DNA of 64,000 nucleotides from Viscum album. Lineage: Eukaryota; Streptophyta; Magnoliopsida; Santalales; Viscaceae. The notes under the pieces are model-generated. The model saw only the letters and a program-made list of their open reading frames with translations. It did no database searches and had not been told where the DNA came from. Below, piece after piece: positions 47,850 through 60,038 of the stretch (within the stretch, counting starts at the first letter, position 1; every line of letters starts with the position of its first letter). The stretch covers positions 1,390,750,688 to 1,390,814,687 of the forward strand of contig OY728131.1 of the NCBI GenBank assembly GCA_963277665.1, in the 5' to 3' direction. Both the position numbers and the translations under genes were made by a program.

Positions 47850-48075
47850 AAGGTTTGTAAAAAAAATTGGGAAACCCTGAATTTTTTCAACGGTTTGTAA
47901 AAATCATTGGAAAAAATGTACTTTACCAACGGTTTGTTGCAAACTGTTGGTAAAGGTCCATGAAACCAAGATTTACTAACAATTTGTAAAAACTATTGGA
48001 AAAAAACACTTATACCAACAGTTCTCTAGAACCGTTGGTATAGAGGTGTCGGGAAAAGACTACATTCCAGTAGCG
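47850..48075 (+). repeat. right subterminal hairpin array and right end of CACTA
   Basis: About five inverted pairs (TACCAACGGTTTGTTGC...AAACTGTTGGTAAAG near 47925, ACCAACAGTTCTCTAGAACCG near 48013, and others) lead to the terminal ATTCCAGTAGCG. Confidence 0.85.
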
Positions 48076-48078
48076 GAC
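48076..48078 (+). repeat. target-site duplication, right (GAC)
   Basis: GAC follows the right terminal inverted repeat and matches 33576-33578. Confidence 0.85.
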
Positions 48079-48230
48079 CTTTGTACTATTATTTCTTTCC
48101 ATAAAAGTGGATATTTTGTTAATCCTTTTTATGATGTGGGGTTACAATAATGTTATTTTTAAAATTGAGACCTAAGTTATAGTGATATAATTCAAATTAT
48201 GGGGATGAAATTTCCAAAATGGGGTTAGAA
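48076..48230 (+). mobile_element. family B internal region 1, right part
   Basis: It is collinear with 53995-54133 and 59890-60038: a T-rich stretch, GGGTTACAATAATG, then AAATGGGGTTAGAA as the polypurine tract just before LTR B2. Confidence 0.8.
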
Positions 48231-50110
48231 TGTAACAACCCATGTTTTTAAAAAGAAACATAATGTTCGAATGAGTACATGATATGCCACATCTAGAATA
48301 ATTGACCAACTATTTATTATTATTTAATATGGTAGTTATATCATATCCATTAAAATAGAGGGAAAAAATAGTGTTAGTTGAATTACGAATATATGGTTAA
48401 CATTTTTTTATTAGGATTAATTGGTTAAAAGGTAATTATAAATGAAAATAAAAACCAATTGAAAATAAAATATGTGTTTTTATGAAAAACAATTTATGTG
48501 TGATTAATTGTGTATATAAAATAATAATATCACTCTTATTTGATTATATTAATAAAATATAATTTTGATATATTGTTTAAAATTCATATTATGTGTTCTC
48601 TAGAAATTATTTAAGAACAAATACAATTTTACATAAAAATTGAGTAATTTTCCACAAAGGAATTTATACTGCCTTTTGAGGGAGAACTAATTTTAAATAT
48701 TTTATTTTCACTTTTATAATTTATATCTGACAAAATATACTTTTTCTTTTTAAGAGAGACATCAAATTTTTCTTTGTTTTATTTTTGTTATTTTTCAGAT
48801 ACGATTAATTTTTTACAAATAGTAAAAATACAGTATTTTAATTCTACAATTCCTTTTAATCTAATTTTTTATATTATCTTTTTAATCTATTTGAAATTAT
48901 AATTATATTATGTTTTTATCATATAATCCATTGTAAGTTATTGGAATTATTTTTTTATTGAAATTAGATATAAACACTTCTTGAAATTTCGAATGTCTCT
49001 TTTACCCACCTTCTAACTAAGTCGGTAGGATTAACATTAAATATTATTTTTCTACTTCTGTGAATTGAATTTTTTAAAATATATATAAAAAGTTTTATTC
49101 AGTATGAAAAATTTGGTCTAGTAGGATGAAAATATTTTTGGTGAATAATAACTTTTGTATTTTATTTAACATGGTTAAAGGTAAATAGGGTAATTAATGT
49201 AAAAATTATATTATAATAATATAAAATGACCCCCACATATTATCTTATTTATTAGTATGTGTGGGTTTTGACTAAAATAAACCTTATGTCGAAATTATAT
49301 ACTTTTTAGTCCACTTAGGTATGAAAAATGAAGTTTTTTAATTTTTTTTAATGATAACATAAAAATTTCATACTCATATTTGTAAAAAATAAAACATTTC
49401 TAATATGGTGTTATATAAGTGTGATATTCTACAATAAATAATTTTTATAATTCTGAAAATATTTATTACATCATGTTAACTCATTTATTCTTTTTTATTA
49501 CAGTTTTTAATTAAATTATGACACAAATATGATGCATTAATATATTTATTAAAGGATCAAACAAATAAATGTTATTAATCGTATTAAAATTAGTATAATT
49601 TGAAATATTTTATTCCATACAAGAATTTTCTCAATTACATTGACATGTTATAGATGAGTTAACGTAGATATTTTTGAGGAATCCAGTTTTTATAATTTTT
49701 TAAAAAGTCAGTTAACGAATAGTTTCAAAAAGGGAAGAATTAATATTTTAAAATATAAAATTTTTAATTAAATGATATAAAATTTATAAAAATAAAATAA
49801 TCTTCCAATATTTTTATATAAATCTTAAAATTAAATTAATTAATTAAGTATTGTCCATTTTTCATATTAGGGTAATTATTTCAACCCTCAAAATATAACT
49901 CACTTGACAAAATGGTAGGAGTTAAAAGGGGTTAAAAAAAGATAAGGTTCAAAAAATTTATAAAACATGTATAATTTTAATTTGATGATAGATATTTGAC
50001 CCAAAATCATAATATATTACATATTAAATAGTTTGGGACCATTTTTATTCTAAAATTAATTTATAGTAATTTAATATTTTATGGGATTACAAGGGTGCTC
50101 CTCCCCTCTC

Positions 50111-50118
50111 ATATAAAA
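50111..50118 (+). promoter_or_regulatory. TATA box of LTR B2
   Basis: TATAAAAA after CCCCTCTCA, collinear with 29657. Confidence 0.7.
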
Positions 50119-50449
50119 AGGCACTCATTCCACTCTATTACTCACACATAAAAAACCTTTTTTTAGATAAGATCATACCAAAAAACCTTCATATAATACC
50201 TCCTCAAATTATGGAGTTTATATTTTATGCAGAACACCCTCTTAAGAGGTGTTAAGTTGTTAATAAAGGTGATCATTTAAAGGAAAGGTAATTTTTTAAT
50301 TAAGTATTTCTATTTTTTCTTCATCTTCCATAAAATATTATACAAACATGATTATATAATAAAACATTATCATAAATATACTGATATGATATTATGTTAA
50401 TATCATCACCTAAATCCTTCCCCACTTTAATCAAATGGGAAAGTAATTA

Positions 50450-50870
50450 ACTGTTCATGCGTACCTGTGAATTATTACCTCCACGAATCAATATAGTTCA
50501 TTTTACAAAATTGACATTAATGACAATTTATAATGATGGAATTAATAATAATATGTGATATTCATGAAATATTTATAATTTTGTGATAATAATATATCAA
50601 TTATGTTCTTACTTTCCAAGCACATAAAAATGATAATTTCGTTCGTGCGTACTTGTAAACTACCACATCCTTGAAGCGATGTGATTCTTTTTTTACTACA
50701 TAACTTGTATGATATATATAATTATATTTAAATGATTAATATGATATTGATAATTTTATGATCATTTGGGAAAGGTAAAATAATACTTCCTTTCCATAAT
50801 GATCAATGAAATGTAGAAAATGTTACTCATGTGTAAATAAAACTTACCATCTATATAATGTTCTTCATTA
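50450..50870 (+). repeat. CATGCGTACG-type motif, three copies (LTR B2)
   Basis: Copies near 50450 (TTCATGCGTACCTGTGAATT), 50636 (GTTCGTGCGTACTTGTAAAC) and 50822 (degraded), spaced 186 bp. Confidence 0.75.
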
Positions 50871-51712
50871 TTCATTACCATAATTAATGGTTTTATTTAA
50901 ATTTATAATGGATGTAAAAAAGTGATCCTTCTCTCATGAATATTATTATGAAGATGATGTACTTGTGATCACATGGACTATTGACATCCTACCAAGTTCA
51001 TTTTCGGCTCGAGTACCAAATATCCACAAAATGCCTGATGTGACCATAAATAATTAAGTAATTTTTATGACATGATATTAGTCATATAAAAGGAATAATA
51101 AAAATTATAAAGGTTATTCTTCAGGTAAATAATTATCCTATGTTTATTATTCAAGATGATAAATATTTTACGTGATGATTTAGACTTAAGGTAAGGGATT
51201 TCGACTCATTCTCCAATCATTACAACATTTTTTGATGATAAAAACCTTTATTCTTTTACAAAGTCTATATATGACCCCTTTGACTTTCAATATCGATATT
51301 ATATCTATAAACATGTTTTTTATTGTTTTTTAAAATGTTATACATTAATATGGAATATAATATAAATGTTCAAGTGGTATATGACACTTTAACTAAAACA
51401 TTGTATTAAGTGTTTTAATGATTTATTCCTCAAAATCATTCTCATTTATGTCTATTTTTTTTCAGAATTCTTTTATGTATTTATTTATATTGACATAGAT
51501 GTTTTTAAATTAGAATTTTTGAATTTATTTTATAATTTTAAATGTTTTTTGGGAAACTTTTATATAAAAATCTCTATTATAAATGAATTAAATTTTATTT
51601 TTAAAATGGATTGGTTATATCAACAACATGAAATATTTTCTTGTGAATGAAAATTAAATTTATGTGGACATATTGAAAATTGAAATTTTTTTTGATGGTC
51701 TAATGGTACATG

Positions 51713-51930
51713 GACGTTTCACAAGTCAGCCCAATACGTCTTAAATGAAGGGTTGATCCCCATTATAGCACATGGGTGAGCTCATTATTTCTTATATGAA
51801 GGGTTTAGCCCCATTATATCTCACGGGGGGGCCTGATATTGCATAAGAAATGGATTGGTCCCCATTATAGCTCACAAGAGAGACCAATATATCTAAAAAA
51901 GGGTTATCACCATTATAGATCACCAATGAA
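51713..51930 (+). repeat. about 50-bp tandem repeat near LTR B2 3' end
   Basis: About four units of GGGTTGATCCCCATTATAGC plus a TCACGGGTGAGC-like step and a TTATATGAAG-like step. Confidence 0.65.
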
Positions 51931-52526
51931 TTAGGTATGGATTTTAGCCATATTGATATTCTTTTTGTAAGAGTGATATGTGTAGAAGTAGATCGTATTA
52001 TTATTCCATTTAAATATGATTATGTACGAAGTTACATTTATTTTTTATATATTTATTATTTTGTTTTTATAGAAAACATATGATTATAAAATGTGTATGT
52101 AGTTTTTTAGGGAATATATTTTCTACCTTTAAACGTCAGATATTTTAAATTTTTATAATATATTCATGGTGTATATGATTTCACAAGACTAACAGTTTTC
52201 TTTATTTTTGCAACCCCTTCTGAGATCTTTGTTAGTATCCCAGATATTGAAATTTTTTTCACATGTCTTAAGACTGGTATGGATAATAAATATTTCATGA
52301 TCAATGAATTGATGATTTGTTTCAAAGAGAGGTACTTTATTATTTAAAAAGAATTTCTATTGGTGGAAAATGTGGATACCCAATATACATGTCCATATGT
52401 ATTATATGGGTCTACCATGTAACATTTTTTCCAAATTATTTAAAACTCTAATTCAAATTGATCCTCTAATGTGAATTCTAGTTCAATATCACTATAATAT
52501 ATTCTGTTTCATGTAGGGTTCTTATA

Positions 52527-54133
52527 CTTTGTATTAAAGGATGGTTTATATAACTTTATATATTATGATGCTTTCTTGAGAGTTAGGGATATAATCATGG
52601 GTTTATAATTTTATGAATGATTATAAGTTTAATATCTTACAATCCATTTTGAGGATATATGTTATGAACTTTTATGGTGACTAGTAGTATTTCTGGAGAC
52701 ATTTACCTTTGATGTAATTATGTGATATTACATTTTGGGATCCAAAATGAAAGGAAAGCGATAAACAAGGAGGTTAAAATATATTATGGTTATTTTTTCA
52801 GGATGTTATCACATTTTTATAATTTCATAATAATTATATTGTTTTACAAAAAGGAAAACACATATGATGGTTGAAAACCAATCGCATCGGACAATGCCAC
52901 ATGAATCAAACCCACAACTGCACAATGAGAAGGCTTTATGTCTTACAACTAGCCTACATTATGTCCCTGGTATGTATGACTTTACCTTTTTAGTTGAATG
53001 AGTTTATGGAATAAGAATTACATAATATTGGGAACTTATGTATTTTAACAAATGGATATCCTTGGAATTGGAAAATTATTTGTGGATTAAGTGATAAGTT
53101 TTTTTTATGAAATTTACTTTTTTGGGAAATTTATATGATTAGTGTAAATGGAATAATATATAATTTCATTTGAAGGGTAATGGATGAATATAATTTGGAA
53201 GAATATATTAATTTATTATGTACTTATAGTGATTTGGGTTATTTATCGAAATCATTATCATATATTGGAGAACAAGTGATTAGGTGAATTATTTTTTGGT
53301 ATAGTCATTAATAGTTATTTATGTTAATTGGAGATAAATATTTAAATTTATCCTTGAAAAATTTTGATAAAATCCTTATTAATTTTATGTTTTAATCCTA
53401 ATTATGATTATTTTGGGGAATTTTTGGGAGCTTTATTTATTGAATGGTCTATCGTGAAGGTATTACTATTAAATTTTGGAGTTTGAAGTAGTATATATCA
53501 AATAATGTTAATTTTTTTAGGAATTTATTATATTTTATCGAAACCATTGTGGTTTTGGATAATGTTCTATGACCAGATAAATGGATATTTTATCATTTTT
53601 GGATTATGTGATTATCTAAATGTTGATTTAGGCATGAAAAAATAATCTTGAATACTCATCATTTAGATAAAAGAATGAGTTTGTGGTGAGAAGTAACTAA
53701 ATTATAAAACTCATCTTCTCATGTAAGTATGTTTTTTTTCTATTCTTAGTTAAGGAAGTAAATTAATTTCACAACTCGGTGAAAAGGATCTTAAAAAAAT
53801 ACTGTATCCTTTTAATTTTCTTACTATGTAATCAATGAAATTTTATATAATAACAAAATTGCAGTTGTTTGATTGTTACCTTTCAGCTGATCATGTTTCA
53901 TATCACTCTCTATTTTAACATGATGGTTACCTTTTCTTCCATATATATGTTTTCCTACATGAAATACCAATATGTGTTATCTCATGTGACTTCTCTATAG
54001 TCATTTATTTCTTTTAATGTTAATTTTTTTCCTTTTTTTGGTTGGGATAAATAAGGGTATTTAACAAATTAATACCTTAGTAATCGGCCCTGAATTCAAA
54101 ATTTGATGATGTAGTTTCCAAAATGGGAGAGAA
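52527..54133 (+). mobile_element. family B internal region 2 (1,607 bp)
   Basis: A primer-site remnant TTGTATTAAAGG is followed by non-coding AT-rich sequence, an antisense tRNA-like segment and the polypurine tract AAATGGGAGAGAA. Neither gag nor pol was recognised. Confidence 0.78.
52885..52975 (-). repeat. antisense tRNA-like / SINE-like segment (B copy 2)
   Basis: The minus strand has a box-A-like GGCTAGTTGTAAGACATAAA, then GTTGTGGGTTTGATTCATG; GTTTGATTC is one change from the pol III B-box pattern. Confidence 0.5.
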
Positions 54134-56017
54134 TATAACATACCATGTTTTTAAAATGAAACACATTGTTCGATAATAAACATGATATGCCACATCGAGA
54201 TTAAAAGAACAACTAAATATTATAATTTTATAATGTAGTTATTACTTATCCGTTAGAATGGAGGTAATGAATAGTGTTAATTGAAATATAAAAATATTGT
54301 TTACACATGATTATATAATGATTCATTAGTTATCGAATTAATTTTAAATTAAAATAAATACCAATTTGATATAAAGGATGCCTTTTATATGAAAAACTAT
54401 TTAAGTTTGAAAAATAATGTTTATAAAATAACCAAATCACACTTTTTGGATTATATTATTGATGTATTAATTTTATCAAAAGTATTATATTCCTCTTATT
54501 TATTTTGTATACATAATATATAAATATAAAATTCAATTTTACATATATGTGGAGTATTTTTAAAAAAAATTATTTTTACCCAAATTTGATGGTGAATGGA
54601 ATTTAAAACTAATTTTTGTCACCTTAATAAGATTTATTGGACAAAATAAACTTTTTCATTGGTAGAAGGACATCATAATTTATTAACTTTGAATGATTCA
54701 CATTTTTTTAATATGATTTATATTTTATGAATAGTGAAAAATAAGGCATTTTAATTCAAAAACAAATTTTCATATAATTTATTAGATTATCCTTTCAATT
54801 AATTTTAAGTATAATTAGATTATTTTTTATCATTTAATATAATGTAATTTATGTGATTTTTTTAATTGAAGTTATATATAAACACTTATTGAAATTTTGA
54901 AGCTATCTTTTACTTGACTTCTGGTCACATATGTAATATTAGCATTAAACACGTTTTTAAAACTTCTATGAATATACATTGATAAACATACATACACAGT
55001 TGCAATTTGTATGAAAAATGTGGTCCAATATGATCAAAATATGTCTTGGTGAATTGTAACTTTAGTATTTTATTTAATATGGTTAATTGTAAAAAGTGTA
55101 ACTGAAGGTAAAAATGATATTATAATAATATAAAATTACCCTAACAGTTTTCCTAATTTAATTGGATGAGTTTTTTAAAAAAAAATCATCCTTAGTATAA
55201 AATTATATTTTTTTAAGAAACCAATATTAGATAATGACATTTTTATATCTATTTAATTATAATTGTAAAATGTCATACTCATATTTTTAATAAGTAAATA
55301 ATTATAAATATTGGGTTGTGTAAGTAATATCTTGAACTATAAATATTATTTATAAAGATAAAAATATTTCATACATCATTTTAATTTATTTATAATTTTT
55401 ATACAATAAATAATTAAATTTAATTAGGACATAATGATGATGAAATAATAGATATATTAAAGGAAGAATCAAATTAATGATATTAATAATATGATAATAA
55501 ACATTAGTTGAAATATTTTATGTCATACAAATTTTTTTTATATAATTATGCATTATTATATAATTTTTATATTATTTTTTTAAAATGTATATAGTTGGCA
55601 TGATTACTTAAAAAGAAATGTAATGAATTGTATCAAAATTGACATAATTCATATTTTAAAAAATTAAATATTTAATTAAATGATATAAAATTTATAAAAT
55701 TAAAATATTTTTATGAAATGTTTATATAATTCTAAAAATGTCATTAATGACATATTTTTTTCTCTTTTCCCATATTATGGTTAATATTTTAACTCTTAAA
55801 CTGTAACTCACAGGATAAAACATTAGAATTAAAAGGGTAAAAACTTAAAAGATAAGGATTAAAAAATATATAAACTTGAATGATTTTAATTTTATGTTTG
55901 GTATTTAACACAAAATCATCATATCTTAAAAATAATTCATTTTGGGACCATTTTTATTTGATAATTAATTTATAATATTTTAATATTTTAACATTATCCA
56001 AAGGCTCCGCCCTCTCC

Positions 56018-56025
56018 TACAAAAA
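56018..56025 (+). promoter_or_regulatory. mutated TATA box of LTR B3
   Basis: TACAAAAA lies where the other LTRs have TATAAAAA, after CCCTCTCC. One T-to-C change probably weakens this promoter. Confidence 0.6.
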
Positions 56026-56365
56026 GCCAGGTGTTCTTATCTTTTACTCAAACATCAAAAAGCATTTTGGTTCAGTCAAGATCTTCACCAAACCATTCCA
56101 AGAATGTCTCCCCACATTTTGGAGGCATTATATTAGGAACAAAAAACTTCTTATATGTTTTATGGTTTTATGAAAGGTGAGAATCCGAAGAAAATATAAT
56201 GTTTTTAATTATGTATTTCTGTTTTGTTTCTTTTTCATATTCCTTAAAATATTCTCAAACCGTGAAGATATTATAAATATAATATAATCAATATACTGAT
56301 ATGTTATTATTTTAATATCATCACCAAAATCCATCTCCACTTCCATCAAATTAGAATGAAATTAA

Positions 56366-56804
56366 TCATTCCTTTGTACGTGTGAACTGTTACCACCATG
56401 AATCGATATAATTATTTTTCCATAACCGCATAAAATGACTAATTATAATGATGTAATTTATTTTATTATGTGATATTAATGAAATATTAATAATTATAGG
56501 ATAAAAACATATAAAATAGGTTCAAACTTTCCACGAACATAAATATGATAACATTGTTCATGCGTATGTGTGAACTATCACCTCCATGAAGCGATGTGAT
56601 TCATTTTTATTCAGTACATCACTTGTATGATATATATTTATAAGTATATTTAAATGATTAATATTATATTAATGATTTTTTTTATAATTATGGAGAGGTA
56701 AAATAATACTTACCTCATCTCAATAATGATTAATGAAAAAAGGAAAATGATACTCATGCGTACGTACAACATACTTTCTCCATGATTATAACATTGTTCA
56801 TTTT
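56366..56804 (+). repeat. CATGCGTACG-type motif, three copies (LTR B3)
   Basis: Copies near 56366, 56552 (TTCATGCGTATGTGTGAACT, then ATCACCTCCATGAAGCGATG) and 56750 (CTCATGCGTACGTACAACAT). The second is the best-preserved copy in the window. Confidence 0.8.
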
Positions 56805-57654
56805 TATTACCATAATTAATGGTTTGATTCAAAAGTATAATGGATGTATATAATTGATCCTTATTTCAGAAATATTATTCTAGATATGATGTTTTTAATA
56901 CCACAAGGATTGTTGACATCCTACCAATTTCATTTTCGACTCGAGTACCGAATGGAGACCAAATGACTGATTTAAAGATAAATAATTAATTAATTTTTAT
57001 AACATGATAGTAATAATATAAAAGGAATAATAATATTTATAAATGTTACCTAGAAAATAGATAACATACCTAATTTTATTATTCAGTATGATAAAGATTT
57101 TGTGTGATGATTTAGAATCAAGGTAAGGGATTTCGTCTCCCTCTCCTTTCATTGAGAAATTTCATTAAGATATAAACCACTATTCTTTTATAAAGTATAT
57201 ATATATATATACCATTTGAAATTATGTATCCATATAATATTTATAATAATTTTATTTAATGATATATAAAATGTTTTATTTTCATGTGTCTTATAATTTA
57301 AATGTTCAAAGTGGTATTAGACTATTTAAATAAAACATTATTTTAAGTATTTTAAGTGTTTTAATGATTTATTTATCTAAATGTTTGTCAATCATGTACA
57401 TATTTTTTAAAATTATTTTATAGATTTATTTATATGGACAATAATTTTTAAATATTTTAATTATCAATTTTTTTTAATAGATTCAATGCGGTAAGGGACA
57501 CATAGATTAAAAACACTTTTATAAATGATTTAAATTGGTTTTTCAAATTGGATTAGTTATTTCAATAACATTTTTTTTATTATAAGTGAAAATGAAGTTT
57601 TCTGAGATAAATGTTGAAAATTTTAATCATTTATGTTTTATCATTTTCTAATGG

Positions 57655-57840
57655 TACTTGTACATTTCAGGGGTCAAGACCGATACAGGATATATGACGG
57701 GTTGAGTGACATTATAGCTCATGAGTGACGAAGATACATCTTATACAAAGGGATGATCCCCAGTATAGCTTATGGGTGAACATGATATATCTTATACGAA
57801 CATTGATACCCATTATATATCTATAATTCAATTGTTACGC
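57655..57840 (+). repeat. about 50-bp tandem repeat near LTR B3 3' end
   Basis: Three to four degraded units such as GGGTTGAGTGACATTATAGC and GGGATGATCCCCAGTATAGC. Confidence 0.6.
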
Positions 57841-58419
57841 AAGTTGATGCATGGATATTTTATTTATAAGAGTGATATTTGTGGAAGTCTATTGTTTATT
57901 TCATTTATGAATGATTATGTCTAAAGTTATGTTTATGTGTTATATATTCTTGAAATGTGTCTTGTTAGAATATTATTATTAAAAAAATTCTATGAAATTT
58001 ATTTAGTGAAATTATATTCTACTACATATAGGAGAAAGTATTACATTATGATAAATTATTCCTGGTGTACATGTTTTCTCAAGACTAACAATTTTTATTA
58101 TTTGTGTAACCCTTTCTTATATTATTCCCTCGTCCTATGGTATGAAATTAATTTCTATGGTCTTAATATTTTTATGTAAAATGAATATTTCTTGATGAAT
58201 GAATTGAATATTTTCCTCATAGAGAAGTCTTTTTTTATTTTAAAAGGTTTCCTTTAGTGCAAAATATGTATACTGAGTTTAACTGTCCACAAGTGATATA
58301 TAGGTCTATCATGTAAGTATATTTCATAATTCTCTAAAACACTAAACTAAAATGATCCTATAATGTGAATTCTAGTAAAAAACAATAAAATAAGTTAGGA
58401 TTATGGTTGTGTACGTATA

Positions 58420-60038
58420 TTTGGTATTATTGGATGGTTTAGAAAACATTAGACATTAAGAATTTTTCATAAGTGTTAGGGATATCATCATGGGATTATA
58501 ATTGTGTGGTTGATTATAATTCAATTTTATTAAAATCCCTTTTTAGGATATTTTTTATTAACTTTTTATGTGAATACTGGTATTTTTGGAGACATTCGTC
58601 TTTGAGGTAATTATGGGATATTACATTTTTTATACAAAATGAAAGGCATGGGAAACACATAGAGGTTAAACGCTCTTATGTTCTTTACAATTTTATATCA
58701 TATTTGAAATTTTATACTAATTATATTGTTTTAGAAAATAGACAACCTGCATGATGGTTGTAACCCCATCATGGATGAAAAGGACACAGAAATCGAACTG
58801 CCAACCAAAGGGGGGGACAATGCTTTATATCATACCCCTAGCCTATTTGATCTCCCTGTTTAGTATGGATTTTTCTTTTTGGAGAAAACGATTTGATAAA
58901 ATAAAAATACATTTATTTAGGGATATTTTTTTATCTAATGGATATCCATGGTAATGTAAAATGACTTGGTTATTTAGTGATAATGCTTATTTTGGATGAA
59001 AATCCCAATTTTGGAATCATTATATGATTATGGTATATGGAATACTATGGGATTTTATTTGAGGATAAATGGTGGAATTTTATTGTGGAAGAAACAATAA
59101 TTTTATTATGTACACATGGATATTTTTGTTATTTATGGAAATTATTAACCTATCATAGAGAATATGTGATTATGTTAATTACTTTTTTGTATGATACATT
59201 AAGAGTGAATTTTTTTATTTGCAAATAAATTTTAAAATTCCTCCTGGAAGACTATGTGATCAATTCCTTCTTAATTTTAGAGTTTAATCTTAGTTTGGAT
59301 TATTTTTGAGTAATTTTAAAAAATGTTATTTGTTGAATGGTCTATGTTGAACATTGTGTATTACTATTGAATTTTGTATTTTGTTGTAATATTTATTCAA
59401 ATAAGGGAAATTATTTTTAGGAAATTATATTATCTGATCCAAAACATTTTTGTTTTTGTTAACATTTCATGAGAGGGGAAATAAATAGAAATTTGTTTCG
59501 GATTATTTGAGTCTCTAGAATCTGATTCAGGCATGAAAATTCATCTTAAAAACTCATCATTTAGAGAAAAAGGATTAGTTTATTGTAGAATTTGACTATT
59601 GTATGAAACTCAACTTCTCAAGTAAGAGTGATACTTTATGTTTTTAGTCAATGAAGTAGATGGGTTTCAGAACTCGGTTAAAGGATCATAAAACCAAAAC
59701 ACTATATGTTTACATTTCTTACTAATGAATCAATGAAATTGTAACCAATCCAATACTTGTGGTTTTTTTATTGTTAAATTTATCCTAATCATGTTCTATA
59801 TCACTCTCCATTAGAACATAATGGTTATTTTTTCATATATATCCATGTTTTTCTATAAGGAATTCTAGTATTTGTTATCTCAAGTGACCTTCATAATGTC
59901 ATTTCACTATGTTGAAGTGGAATTTTTTCTAATCTTTTTTCCAATATAGGATTGCAATAAGGTTATTTTGAAAATTCATACCATAGTTACTGACCCCAAA
60001 TTCAAATTTCGAGTACACAATTTCTCAATGGGGTATAA
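58420..60038 (+). mobile_element. family B internal region 3 (1,619 bp)
   Basis: A primer-site remnant TTGGTATTATTGG at 58420 is followed by the antisense tRNA-like segment near 58765 and a degraded polypurine tract CAATGGGGTATAA. Short open frames at 58751 and 59037 do not match their counterparts in the sister copies and are rejected as genes. Confidence 0.78.
58765..58860 (-). repeat. antisense tRNA-like / SINE-like segment (B copy 3)
   Basis: The minus strand reads CCCTTTGGTTGGCAGTTCGA followed by TTTC; GTTCGATTT differs from the B-box pattern only at the last base. A box-A-like AGGCTAGGGGTATGATATAA lies upstream. Confidence 0.5.

Larger units (their letters stand above)
33579..48075. 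mobile_element. CACTA (En/Spm) DNA transposon, 14.5 kb, satellite-laden
   Basis: The left end reads CACGACTGGAAATGAATC. The reverse complement of the right end reads CGCTACTGGAATGTAGTC, so both derive from a CACTACTGGAAATG-type end. GAC flanks both sides. Removing the insert joins 33578 to 48079 and restores collinearity with the sister internal regions (GTGACTTCTC near 53990, GTGACCTTCATAATG near 59885). Contents: subterminal hairpins at both ends, satellites, minisatellites, and minus-strand remains of a Ptta/En/Spm gene and a TPase tail. The enzymes are broken, so the element is non-autonomous now. Confidence 0.88.
48231..52526 (+). mobile_element. family B LTR 2 (4,296 bp)
   Basis: It starts TGTAACAACCCATG after a polypurine tract and ends near GGGTTCTTATA, with a primer-site remnant at 52529. 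TATA is at 50111, triple motif at 50450-50870, conserved block CATTTTCGGCTCGAGTACC near 51000, and the 50-bp repeat at 51713-51930. Confidence 0.82.
54134..58419 (+). mobile_element. family B LTR 3 (about 4,286 bp)
   Basis: It starts TATAACATACCATG, with the first TG changed to TA, and ends near GTACGTATA followed by TTGGTATTATTGG. TATA position 56018 is mutated to TACAAAAA. It has a triple motif at 56366-56804, block CATTTTCGACTCGAGTACCG near 56930, and the 50-bp repeat near 57655-57840. Confidence 0.8.

Noticed and set aside
58751..59228. Short open frames in family B internal region 3
   Set aside because: They are not conserved in the sister internals at 32105 and 52527, and no gag or pol motif is visible.
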